26,767 nt of DNA, from positions 1 to 26,767 of the forward strand of contig JACQUC010000183.1 of the NCBI GenBank assembly GCA_016210495.1, given 5' to 3'. Source of the stretch: Chloroflexota bacterium (lineage in GTDB: Bacteria > Chloroflexota > FW602-bin22 > JACPRP01). Below the pieces are notes generated by a model that saw only the letters and a list, made by a program, of their open reading frames with translations, was not told the origin of the DNA and searched no databases. This document shows, piece after piece, positions 6,990 through 13,919 of the stretch. Every line of letters begins with the position of its first letter. Position 1 is the first letter of the stretch. The position numbers and the translations under genes were made by a program.

Positions 6990-8771
6990 CTAAATTGACG
7001 CCTGTGCGACGCTCTGTGTCCCTTGCCTGCGCTTTGCGCGCAGCTTCTCCGTCGCCGGCAGATCCACCTCACCGCTCCGGGGATCGACTACAACACCGTA
7101 ATCCTGCCCGGCCGCGTCCACGCTCACGTAGCCGTTCTTCAGGTCTTTTCGAACCGACTCCAGGTCCCTTTCCAGTGGATCGCCGTAGCCACCGCCTCCC
7201 GCTGCCTGAACGAGCAGCACCTCGCCTTGCTCCATGGGACCCGCGAATTTTGAAAAGAGGACGCGCTCATTCTGCGGGGATGTCATGGTCAGCCTACAGC
7301 GCTCGCCCGTTTGGCCACCAAACAAGCCAAAGGGACCGAAGCTCTCCCGATCTGCTATTATCGTGAGAATACCCTTCCCCTGGGCCAGGCGGTAGACCCT
7401 TCGCGAGGCACAGCCACCACGCCATCGCCCCGGTCCGCCGGAGTCGGTGACGACCTCCTCGGCTTCGATCACCAGCGGCGTACGCATCTCCATCACCTCT
7501 ACCGGCTGGTTGCGGATGTTAACCACTCCCGTCCGAATGGCGTTGATCCCATCCGCGCCAAGACACGCACCCCTGCCCCCATGAATCGGCTCGCCCATAA
7601 TGTATTCCCTTCCCGGAAGTCCACGCCGCTCATCTAGCCCCGCCAGGTGAACGCCATAGGCGCTGCCCGCCAGGCCGGCCACTACGCGGTCGGGTAGCAC
7701 CGGTGCCAGCGCCTGCAACAGCACGTCCAATATCCGCGAGGACGTCTCGTGGTTTCCAGCCACCACCGGCGACGGCCATTTCGGGTTCACCAGGCTGTTC
7801 TCCGGCACGCTTATCCTGATCGGCCTGTAAGTCCCACTGTTGCTCGGTATCTCCGGGTCCGTGATGGCCTTCAGCGTGTAGTACACGGCCGTGCATGTCA
7901 CAGCATACGGCGCGTTCAGTCCGCCGGTCGCCGGTCCGTCCGTCCCCGTGAAGTCCACTTCCAGCGAATCGCCCCTTATCTTTACCGTAGCCTGCACCCT
8001 TAGCGGACGCTGGTCGATGGCATCTCCATCCAGGTAGTCATATGCCGTGTACTCTCCATCAGGCATCCGGCTTATCTCGGCCCGCATCAGTCGCTCCGAG
8101 TGGTTTAGAATCTCTTCCATGCACTCCCGGATCGCGTCACTGCCGTAGCGCTGGCACAGCGCCTGTACCCGCTGCTCCCCCATCGTGCAGCCCGCCATCT
8201 GGGCGCGGAAGTCGCCGTAGCGCTCGCGGGGCATCCGGACGTTGGCGAGAATCACGTCCAGCAGCTCCTGATTGAGCACGCCGGCCTTGCAGATCTTGGT
8301 GTGAGGTACTCGAATCCCCTCAGCCTGGATATCCCGATTGGCCGTCGAATAGCTGCACGGCGTCGCGCCGCCTATGTCTATCCAGTGCCCACGCACCGCT
8401 GCGATGGCGATAAGGTCTCGCCTCTCGTCAAAGATCGGCTGGGCGAGGAGGACGTCGGGAAGATGGTTGCTGCCCGAGTAGGGATCGTTGTTCCAGATGA
8501 TGTCGCCGGGCTGCAGATTGTCGCGCCCGATCCTGTCCAACGCGTGTTGAACTGACGAAGGCATGGTGCCCATATGGACGGGGATGCCGACGGGCCCCTG
8601 GGCGACCATAAGCCCATCGGCGGTAAGAACGGCGGTGGAGTAATCACCGGTCTCCACCCAGAAGTTCGAGCGCGAAGTTCGGCCCACCACATATTCCATT
8701 TCCTTCGTTATGGTAAGCAGGGCATTCCTGACTACTTCGAGCGTGACCGGGTCTATCGTTCTTGTCGCCAT
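6990..8771 (-). CDS. hyuB: Hydantoinase B/oxoprolinase family subunit
   Basis: This 593-residue HyuB-type subunit works with the HyuA subunit encoded immediately upstream. Known family members open cyclic amides (N-methylhydantoin, 5-oxoproline) with ATP, or act as subunits of acetone and acetophenone carboxylases. Family marks include the N-terminal IDPVTLEVVRNAL, the metal-site-like NDPYSGSNHLPDV and RGHWIDIGG segments, and the Gly-rich AAGGGGYGDPLERD near the C-terminus. ATG at 8771 is preceded by GGGGAAGAAG, the same bases that encode the end of hyuA; the two genes overlap by 19 bp, so coupling is likely. Length is normal for HyuB. There is no signal peptide and it is presumably cytoplasmic. 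Sequence alone does not separate hydantoinase from carboxylase function; I saw no third carboxylase subunit. Confidence 0.9.
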   Translation of the reverse strand: MATRTIDPVTLEVVRNALLTITKEMEYVVGRTSRSNFWVETGDYSTAVLTADGLMVAQGPVGIPVHMGTMPSSVQHALDRIGRDNLQPGDIIWNNDPYSGSNHLPDVLLAQPIFDERRDLIAIAAVRGHWIDIGGATPCSYSTANRDIQAEGIRVPHTKICKAGVLNQELLDVILANVRMPRERYGDFRAQMAGCTMGEQRVQALCQRYGSDAIRECMEEILNHSERLMRAEISRMPDGEYTAYDYLDGDAIDQRPLRVQATVKIRGDSLEVDFTGTDGPATGGLNAPYAVTCTAVYYTLKAITDPEIPSNSGTYRPIRISVPENSLVNPKWPSPVVAGNHETSSRILDVLLQALAPVLPDRVVAGLAGSAYGVHLAGLDERRGLPGREYIMGEPIHGGRGACLGADGINAIRTGVVNIRNQPVEVMEMRTPLVIEAEEVVTDSGGPGRWRGGCASRRVYRLAQGKGILTIIADRESFGPFGLFGGQTGERCRLTMTSPQNERVLFSKFAGPMEQGEVLLVQAAGGGGYGDPLERDLESVRKDLKNGYVSVDAAGQDYGVVVDPRSGEVDLPATEKLRAKRRQGTQSVAQASI

Positions 8772-10867
8772 ACTTCTTCCCCGATGATCAGGTTCCCATA
8801 CCGATCCACCGTGCAAACGAAGCCCGGTGGAATCACGGTGGTCGCGTGTGCCTCCTCGACGATGGCCGGCCCCTCCAGGATGGAGCCAGAGCGCAGCGAT
8901 TCGCGGCGATAAATAGGCGTCTCACGCGCCTCGAGCCCCCTTCCGAAGAGCACCACCCGCCGCCCCTGGGGAGTGGGGCTACCGGACGTCTCCTGTTCCG
9001 CACCCGCGCTTATGGCCAGCGGCCTCAACTGGCCCACCGCCGACAGTCGCAGATTAACCAGCTCGACGGATTCCCCTTCCGCCTTGAACCCATACACAGT
9101 CTCGTGCTGGCGATGGAACCTTGCGACCGTGTCCTCAACCCAAGCACGCGACGCCGGCTCGTCCTTCACTCGTTCACCGACAGATCGAGTGAAGGACTCG
9201 TCCGCCAGGGCCACGTTCAGGACCGATTCCTGACCCACGTAGCGGAGGTCTGCCGTCGGAATCAGCCTCTGTCTGTCGGGTGGCACGCCCTCCACGCCGA
9301 AATCCTGTCGGCCCTTCTCCTTCAGCGTGTTGACGATCTCGGTTACCCTTTCGAGATCCGCCTGGCGCAACTCGACCACATAGCTTTGCACGTAGTCGTG
9401 CACGATATCGGAGATGGACAGACCAAACGCCGAAGCCGTCCCTGGCTCCCTGGGCACGATCGTGTGCGGAATCCCTATCTCTTTTGCCAGGTCCACTGCG
9501 TGAACGGGTCCCGCTCCACCCAGCGCGACGAGCACGAAATCGCGTGGGTCCAAACCCCGCTTCACGGATACCGCTCTGATGGCCTGGGCCATGTTCGCGT
9601 TGACGATATCGTACACTCCGCGCGCGGCTTCCTCCACCGTCATACCGAGGGGGCCCGCCACCTTCTGCGCCAAAGCCTCACGAGCCTTACCCAGGTGCAG
9701 GGCAACCCTGCCGCCCAGGAAGTAGTCAGGGTTGAGCAGGCCCAATACCAGATCGGCGTCCGTCGTGGTGGGCTCGACGCCGCCAGATCCATAGCAGGCG
9801 GGACCGGGGTTGGCACCTGCGCTCCTGGGACCCACTCGCAAGGCACCTCCGACGTCGACCCAGGCCACGCTCCCACCACCGGCACCTATGCTCAACACGT
9901 CTACGATGGGTATCTTCAGGGGGTGAAAGGCGATCTCCTTCTCGGTGGTCGTCAGTGGCCTGCCGCCCTTCACCAGCGCCACGTCGAAGCTGGTCCCGCC
10001 CATGTCCATCGAAATTATGTTGTCGAAGCCCGCCAGCCCGGCCACATAGGTCGCGGCCATTACTCCGGCGACCGAACCGGAGTACAGGGTGGCCACAGGC
10101 CGGCTCTTGCCAACCTTCGCGGTCGTCAGCCCGCCGTTCGACTGCATTACGTAGAGCTCCGCCTCCAGGCCTGCCGACTTCATTTCTTGTTGCAGCCGTG
10201 ACAGATACGTGCTCAGAATTGGCGCCACAAAAGCGTTTAGCACCGTCACGGACGTCCGCTCGAACTCACGAAACTCCGGGTGAATCGCCGAAGATAGGGT
10301 AACTTCGGCCTGCGCGTAGACTTCTCTGAGAATCTCGCCGATCCGCTCTTCGTGTTTCGGGTACAGGAAGGAGAACAGGAGGCACACGGCAACCGATTCG
10401 ATCCCCTTTTCCTTGAGGAGACGCCCGATGGCGACTACCTCCGCTTCGTCCAGGTTCTTGACGACCTCGCCAGCCCAGTTCACCCTCTCGGTTACTTCCA
10501 GCCGAAGGTGCCTGGGCACCAGCGGCTCTGGCTTAGGCCTTCTTATGTCGTAAACGAACTCCGGGGGCCGCGCGCCCCTGCCGATTTCCAACGTATCCCG
10601 GAAGCCCCTGGTGCAGATAAGAGCCGTCCGCGGCCCCCGGTGCTCGATGAGCGCGTTCACGGCCACGGTCGTACCGTGGCAGACGTAGCTCACTTCCTCC
10701 GGTCGCGCGGACGATTGGGCGAGAATCTGTCTCATCCCTTGCAGGGCAGCCTCTGCCAAGTCGTGTGGCGTCGAGGGCACCTTGAACGTTGCCACGTGGC
10801 CGCTTTCTTCGTCGGCGAGCACGATGTCTGTGAAAGTGCCCCCAATATCAACCCCAAGCCGCTTCAT
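8753..10867 (-). CDS. hyuA: Hydantoinase A/oxoprolinase family subunit
   Basis: This 704-residue HyuA-type ATPase subunit is the first gene of the catabolic cluster. It begins with the ASKHA-type phosphate-binding motif LGVDIGGTFTDIV (residues 4-16). A second phosphate loop, ISMDMGGTSFDVAL, and the Gly-rich SIGAGGGSVAWVD follow, then PGPACYG, all typical of HyuA and acetone-carboxylase beta chains. With HyuB it is expected to couple ATP hydrolysis to opening a ring amide or to carboxylation. ATG at 10867 has AGGAG about 10 nt upstream; the longer frame extends into the promoter and lacks family resemblance. A perfect TTGACA-N17-TATAAT promoter lies 55-83 bp upstream, giving a leader of roughly 50 nt. 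There is no sign of damage. Confidence 0.91.
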   Translation of the reverse strand: MKRLGVDIGGTFTDIVLADEESGHVATFKVPSTPHDLAEAALQGMRQILAQSSARPEEVSYVCHGTTVAVNALIEHRGPRTALICTRGFRDTLEIGRGARPPEFVYDIRRPKPEPLVPRHLRLEVTERVNWAGEVVKNLDEAEVVAIGRLLKEKGIESVAVCLLFSFLYPKHEERIGEILREVYAQAEVTLSSAIHPEFREFERTSVTVLNAFVAPILSTYLSRLQQEMKSAGLEAELYVMQSNGGLTTAKVGKSRPVATLYSGSVAGVMAATYVAGLAGFDNIISMDMGGTSFDVALVKGGRPLTTTEKEIAFHPLKIPIVDVLSIGAGGGSVAWVDVGGALRVGPRSAGANPGPACYGSGGVEPTTTDADLVLGLLNPDYFLGGRVALHLGKAREALAQKVAGPLGMTVEEAARGVYDIVNANMAQAIRAVSVKRGLDPRDFVLVALGGAGPVHAVDLAKEIGIPHTIVPREPGTASAFGLSISDIVHDYVQSYVVELRQADLERVTEIVNTLKEKGRQDFGVEGVPPDRQRLIPTADLRYVGQESVLNVALADESFTRSVGERVKDEPASRAWVEDTVARFHRQHETVYGFKAEGESVELVNLRLSAVGQLRPLAISAGAEQETSGSPTPQGRRVVLFGRGLEARETPIYRRESLRSGSILEGPAIVEEAHATTVIPPGFVCTVDRYGNLIIGEEVWRQER

Positions 10868-10921
10868 ACTCTTCGAGCTCCTGTTCAATCGAGATTCAGG
10901 TTGGGCATCCGAGGTGCCCCA

Positions 10922-10950
10922 ATTATATGGGGCAGTGCGCGGCGTGTCAA
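10922..10950 (-). promoter_or_regulatory. Perfect consensus sigma70-type promoter for the hyuA operon
   Basis: Read on the minus strand, TTGACA (10950-10945) is followed after exactly 17 bases by TATAAT (10927-10922). Transcription would start near 10915, about 48 bases before the hyuA ATG. I see no other strong promoter in the following 9 kb, so this may drive the whole cluster, although a full consensus match is unusual for a regulated catabolic operon. Confidence 0.8.
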
Positions 10951-10965
10951 CCAGCAAATTGAAGA

Positions 10966-10995
10966 TTGCCTTGTCCCCAACCTTTCGTGTAGAAT
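10966..10995 (+). promoter_or_regulatory. Candidate promoter for the 11066 membrane protein gene
   Basis: TTGCCT (10966-10971) and TAGAAT (10990-10995) are separated by 18 bases on the plus strand. A start near 11002 would place the hairpin at 10997-11038 in the 5' untranslated region of the downstream gene. The promoter is divergent from, and only about 15 bp away from, the hyuA promoter. Confidence 0.45.
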
Positions 10996-10996
10996 T

Positions 10997-11038
10997 CCCG
11001 CTTGTAGAGACGTTGCACGCAACGTCCCTACAAGCGGG
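10997..11038. repeat. Long intergenic hairpin, GTAGGGACG-type
   Basis: Two 20-base arms (10997-11016 and 11019-11038) match at 19 of 20 positions around a 2-base centre. The arms contain the GTAG(A/G)GACG core shared with hairpins at 4147-4172 and 26624-26655. It sits between the divergent hyuA and 11066 promoters and the 11066 start codon, so it could fold in that gene's leader, 18 bp before the GAGGT ribosome site. Confidence 0.75.
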
Positions 11039-11065
11039 GCCAATCACGCAGGACCGAGGTAAGCA

Positions 11066-12268
11066 TTGGAGCGCAATCCCTGGCTAAGATCCCTCCTGGT
11101 GTTGCTGACGGCCATCGCCGCCCTCTACATTCTGGGGCTGGCGTGGTCTATGGTGATGACTTTCTCCGATATCATCATGCTTTTTTTCCTGGCCTGGCTA
11201 CTGGCATTTGTTTTGAAGCCTCTGGCGAGGTTCCTTTGGCTACGACTCGGCATTCCCAGAGGGCTGGCCGTTGGAACCGTATACCTTGGCCTGCTGCTCA
11301 TCCTCTTCCTGGTGGGAATCATCGTCGTGCCGATCATCGCCTTTCAATTGGCGCAGGTTGCCGCAAACATACCCGAATGGTCCCAAAGCCTGCCCAGCGT
11401 GATCAACCCCCTGCAACAGGAGCTAACGGCCAGGGGCGTTGAGGTAAACCTCTCGGCCTTTTACCAGAGCCAGGAGCTGGCCCGACAGGTAGAGCGGATA
11501 GGCACATTGGTCGTCCAGAATGCCTTTGGTCTGGCCACAGGCGTCGCGTCCTTTGTCTTCGCCACACTCATCGTGATGATCCTATCCTTCTACATTATGC
11601 TCGACGGGGATCGCATCGCCGAAGAGTTTACCCAGATGGTCCCCGAGAAGTACCAGGACGAAACGCGCTACCTGCTCGAGAGCATTGATAGGACGTTCGG
11701 CGGCTTCCTACGTGGCCAACTTGCACAGGCCGTCATCTATGCCGCGGGCACGAGCATGATTATGTCGGCTGCCGGGCTTCCGTACATCCTTCTGGCCAGC
11801 AGCCTCTCGGGCATCGTAATGATCATCCCGTTCTTCGGCCCGTTTCTGGCGCTGGTGCCGCCTCTACTCATCGCAGCCTTCCAATCCTCGCCTGGGACCA
11901 TCGTCCTGGTGCTGGTTGCACTGCTGGTGCTGCAACAGATAGTGCTGAACGTGCTCGCCCCCAAGATCATGAGCGAAAGTATGGGTATGCACCCGATCCT
12001 CGTGTTTCTCGCCATCCTCCTCGGCGCCAAGGTGGCAGGGCTGGCAGGTGCCATCTTTGGCGTACCCATCGTCGGGGTGGTCAACGCCATGCTGCTGTTC
12101 TTGTACCGGCGCTCCGCCGGATACCAGCGACGTTTGGAGGCCTCTGAGGCGCCTGACCTTGACTCGAGAGCGTTGGAGCTAAAGCATTCATCCTGGCGGC
12201 GATCGATTCTCCATTTGCGCGACCGCGTCCGAGCGGCCGTTGGAAAAGTCAACCTCGGGCGCGACTAG
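11066..12268 (+). CDS. AI-2E/PerM-family (UPF0118) membrane protein
   Basis: This 400-residue polytopic membrane protein of the AI-2E transporter superfamily has members linked to autoinducer-2 export, sodium/proton antiport or unknown transport. It shows an N-terminal pair of hydrophobic helices (LLVLLTAIAALYILGLAWSM region), FLAWLLAFVLKPLARFLW with the family's conserved positively charged turn, a polar region around 100-150 that is probably extracytoplasmic, and five or so C-terminal helices including the conserved PFFGPFLALVPPLLIA and KIMSESMGMHPILVFLAILLG-type segments. The TTG start at 11066 is supported by GAGGT 6 nt upstream. A basic cytoplasmic tail of about 50 residues ends the protein. 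It is divergent from hyuA and 108 bp before galU. Nothing in the sequence shows what it transports. Confidence 0.85.
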   Translation: MERNPWLRSLLVLLTAIAALYILGLAWSMVMTFSDIIMLFFLAWLLAFVLKPLARFLWLRLGIPRGLAVGTVYLGLLLILFLVGIIVVPIIAFQLAQVAANIPEWSQSLPSVINPLQQELTARGVEVNLSAFYQSQELARQVERIGTLVVQNAFGLATGVASFVFATLIVMILSFYIMLDGDRIAEEFTQMVPEKYQDETRYLLESIDRTFGGFLRGQLAQAVIYAAGTSMIMSAAGLPYILLASSLSGIVMIIPFFGPFLALVPPLLIAAFQSSPGTIVLVLVALLVLQQIVLNVLAPKIMSESMGMHPILVFLAILLGAKVAGLAGAIFGVPIVGVVNAMLLFLYRRSAGYQRRLEASEAPDLDSRALELKHSSWRRSILHLRDRVRAAVGKVNLGRD

Positions 12269-12275
12269 CTCGCAC

Positions 12276-12304
12276 TTGATTAACCGCACAGCTTGGTATA
12301 TTCT
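12276..12304 (+). promoter_or_regulatory. Candidate galU promoter
   Basis: TTGATT (12276-12281) and TATTCT (12299-12304) are separated by 17 bases. A start near 12311 would give a leader of about 65 bases before the galU ATG. The match to consensus is moderate. Confidence 0.4.
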
Positions 12305-12376
12305 AACTGTAGTGATGCAGAAGATCGTCAAGCGATAGGACGTCACCACGCACTACAATACACCGGAGGTCCGTTA

Positions 12377-13291
12377 ATGCCCATTAGGAAGGCCGTATTC
12401 CCGGCGGCTGGTTTGGGAACCCGTTTCCTGCCCGCTACCAAAGCACAGCCCAAAGAGATGCTTCCCATCGTCGACAAGCCTATTATTCAGCTTGCCGTCG
12501 AAGAGGCGGTTGCCTCTGGAATCGAAGAGGTCATCATCGTGACCGGCAGAGGCAAGCGCGCCATCGAGGATCACTTCGATATCTCCTTCGAGCTCGAACA
12601 CTTCCTGCAAAAGAAGGGTGATGGCGAACTACTACGAGAGGTGCGAGAGGTCTCCAACCTCGCGACGGTCTACTATATTCGCCAGAAGGAGCCCCTTGGG
12701 CTCGGACACGCCGTTCTCGTGGCGAAGGCGCTGGTCGGAAACGAGCCGTTCGCCGTGCTGCTGAGCGACGACATTGTCGACGCGCGTACCCCCTGTCTCA
12801 AGCAGCTCATAGATGTGTACGAGCGCTACAAGTGCTCGGTGCTGGCCGTCGAGCAGGTACCTACAGAACAGACTACTTCTTATGGAATTATCCAGTCGCG
12901 TCTCCTGGATACTCGCCTGCACCAGGTGCTGGGCGTGGTCGAGAAGCCACGGCCCGAGGAAGCGCCGTCCGATCTTGGCATCGTGGGGCGCTACATTCTC
13001 ACGCCCGAGATTTTCGAGCTGCTGGAGAAGACCCCACCCGGCAAAGGGGGCGAAATCCAGCTAACCGACGGCATCCAGAGCCTGCTGCAGAAGGAAGCGG
13101 TTTACGCGTGCGAGTTCGAGGGAAAACGATTTGACGCGGGCGCTAAGCTGGGATTTCTCAAGGCCACCGTAGAGTTTGCGCTGAAGCGCCCGGACCTGTC
13201 CGCGGATTTCCGCGAGTACCTCGTTGATCTTAACCTATGCCAGCGGTCGGACGATGGCAAATCCAAGGTTGGGCAGAAGGTGCGTGCGTAG
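12377..13291 (+). CDS. galU: UTP--glucose-1-phosphate uridylyltransferase
   Basis: This 304-residue cytoplasmic enzyme makes UDP-glucose from UTP and glucose-1-phosphate, feeding cell-surface polysaccharide, glycolipid and trehalose synthesis. The nucleotide-binding signature FPAAGLGTRFLPATKAQPKE (residues 8-27) is intact, followed by EMLPIVDKPIIQ, the metal-binding LLSDDI segment, the VEKP motif, and the C-terminal GEIQLTDGI and FDAGAKLGFLKA. ATG at 12377 has GGAGG 7 nt upstream; the longer frame has no such site and its extra 28 residues do not resemble the family. Length is normal. It is convergent with the toxin-antitoxin pair, with only 20 bp between stop codons. Confidence 0.94.
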   Translation: MPIRKAVFPAAGLGTRFLPATKAQPKEMLPIVDKPIIQLAVEEAVASGIEEVIIVTGRGKRAIEDHFDISFELEHFLQKKGDGELLREVREVSNLATVYYIRQKEPLGLGHAVLVAKALVGNEPFAVLLSDDIVDARTPCLKQLIDVYERYKCSVLAVEQVPTEQTTSYGIIQSRLLDTRLHQVLGVVEKPRPEEAPSDLGIVGRYILTPEIFELLEKTPPGKGGEIQLTDGIQSLLQKEAVYACEFEGKRFDAGAKLGFLKATVEFALKRPDLSADFREYLVDLNLCQRSDDGKSKVGQKVRA

Positions 13292-13313
13292 CGGGGCGCC
13301 CCGAGCCCAACCT
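13266..13313. terminator. Candidate bidirectional terminator/hairpin between galU and brnA
   Basis: Arms AGGTTGGGC (13266-13274) and GCCCAACCT (13305-13313) enclose a second perfect palindrome, CGGGGCGCCCCG (13292-13303). The structure covers both convergent stop codons. It has no T tract, so intrinsic termination is uncertain; it could equally block or stabilise the two 3' ends. Confidence 0.4.
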
Positions 13314-13581
13314 ACGAAGCCCTCTTCGACTCGGCCCTTATTCCCTCGATGATCCACATCCTCATCAGGGTCTGATAGCCAATGCCTTTGCTCTTGGCGA
13401 TCTCCTTTGCTTTGTCAAGAATGGGGACATCTATGCGGATGGCAATCTGCTGCTTTCCCGGCCTTGCTTTCTGCACTTGCTTAGGTTCTTCAGGCATCTC
13501 ATCGAAGAACTCAGTTGTGTCGTGCGTGTCAAAGAAATCGGCAAGCTGGCGCTCGGTCTTGAACTTGGGTAACTTTGCCAT
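13312..13581 (-). CDS. BrnA/CopG-type ribbon-helix-helix antitoxin
   Basis: This 89-residue protein is expected to neutralise the toxin encoded just upstream and to bind the promoter of the pair. The N-terminal half is acidic and rich in F, D and E (FFDTHDTTEFFDEMPEEP), the usual toxin-wrapping part. The C-terminal half, QQIAIRIDVPILDKAKEIAK then GIGYQTLMRMWIIEGI, fits the strand-helix-helix DNA-binding fold of CopG-type antitoxins that pair with BrnT. ATG at 13581 has AGAGG 9 nt upstream, inside the last codons of the toxin gene; the two genes are 3 bp apart. Toxin-first order is the known brnTA layout. Named by family resemblance and context. Confidence 0.83.
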   Translation of the reverse strand: MAKLPKFKTERQLADFFDTHDTTEFFDEMPEEPKQVQKARPGKQQIAIRIDVPILDKAKEIAKSKGIGYQTLMRMWIIEGIRAESKRAS

Positions 13582-13584
13582 TGT

Positions 13585-13857
13585 CTATTTCCTCTCGTAG
13601 TATCGGCGCTCGGAGTCGGTCAGATCACGCGCGCTGATAATGCGCACCCTTCGTGTCGCACTATGATAAGCGAAAACACCGAGCAAGCAGCGTCCTGCGT
13701 CTGTCCGCCCATAAAGCAGGTACTTGCCCTCCTCAATCCTGCGGCGTTTTTGCGGATTGTTGTAGAAGACTTGCTCTACCTCGTCCTTGCCAACCTGATG
13801 CTTGACCTGGATCTTGTCCAATACCCAGGATGGCCAAATGAACCCCTCGAACCACAC
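13585..13857 (-). CDS. BrnT-family ribonuclease toxin
   Basis: This small basic protein of about 90 residues is the partner of the antitoxin that follows 3 bp later. BrnT toxins are RelE-like ribonucleases that stop translation. Family marks are KHQVGKDEVEQVFYNNP (the usual KHGV-x-FEEA-x-x-VF pattern), LLYGRTDAGR, and the C-terminal VRIISARDLTDSERRYYE, the most conserved part of the family. GTG at 13857 is chosen because GAGG lies about 11 nt upstream and the predicted transcript start is near 13881. A GTG at 13869 would add four residues but has no ribosome site and a very short leader. The pair sits between housekeeping genes galU and ilvA, as usual for transferred toxin-antitoxin modules. 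Confidence 0.82.
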   Translation of the reverse strand: MWFEGFIWPSWVLDKIQVKHQVGKDEVEQVFYNNPQKRRRIEEGKYLLYGRTDAGRCLLGVFAYHSATRRVRIISARDLTDSERRYYERK

Positions 13858-13877
13858 TGTGTGCGGCACCTCGCATC

Positions 13878-13889
13878 ATGCATATGCAT
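13878..13889. promoter_or_regulatory. Perfect 12-bp palindrome, candidate antitoxin operator
   Basis: ATGCATATGCAT is a perfect palindrome. It overlaps the first two bases of the -10 box of the brnTA promoter and covers the predicted transcription start. That is the place where a ribbon-helix-helix antitoxin would bind to repress its own operon. Assignment is by position; AT-rich palindromes can occur by chance. Confidence 0.55.
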
Positions 13890-13916
13890 TGTATGTGCAA
13901 CACCAGATCATGTCAA
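13888..13916 (-). promoter_or_regulatory. Promoter of the brnT/brnA pair
   Basis: On the minus strand TTGACA (13916-13911) is followed after 17 bases by TACAAT (13893-13888). Start near 13881. The -35 box lies only a few bases beyond the ilvA stop codon, so the pair has its own promoter right after the gene upstream. Confidence 0.75.
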
Positions 13917-13919
13917 TAC

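Noticed and set aside
8762..10201. Very long plus-strand frame opposite hyuA
   Set aside because: Its length results from GC-rich codon bias of hyuA; it has no family features and no ribosome site.
10868..11047. Extended hyuA start upstream of 10867
   Set aside because: The extension crosses the consensus promoter and the hairpin, and MKRLGVDIGGTF is the standard family start.
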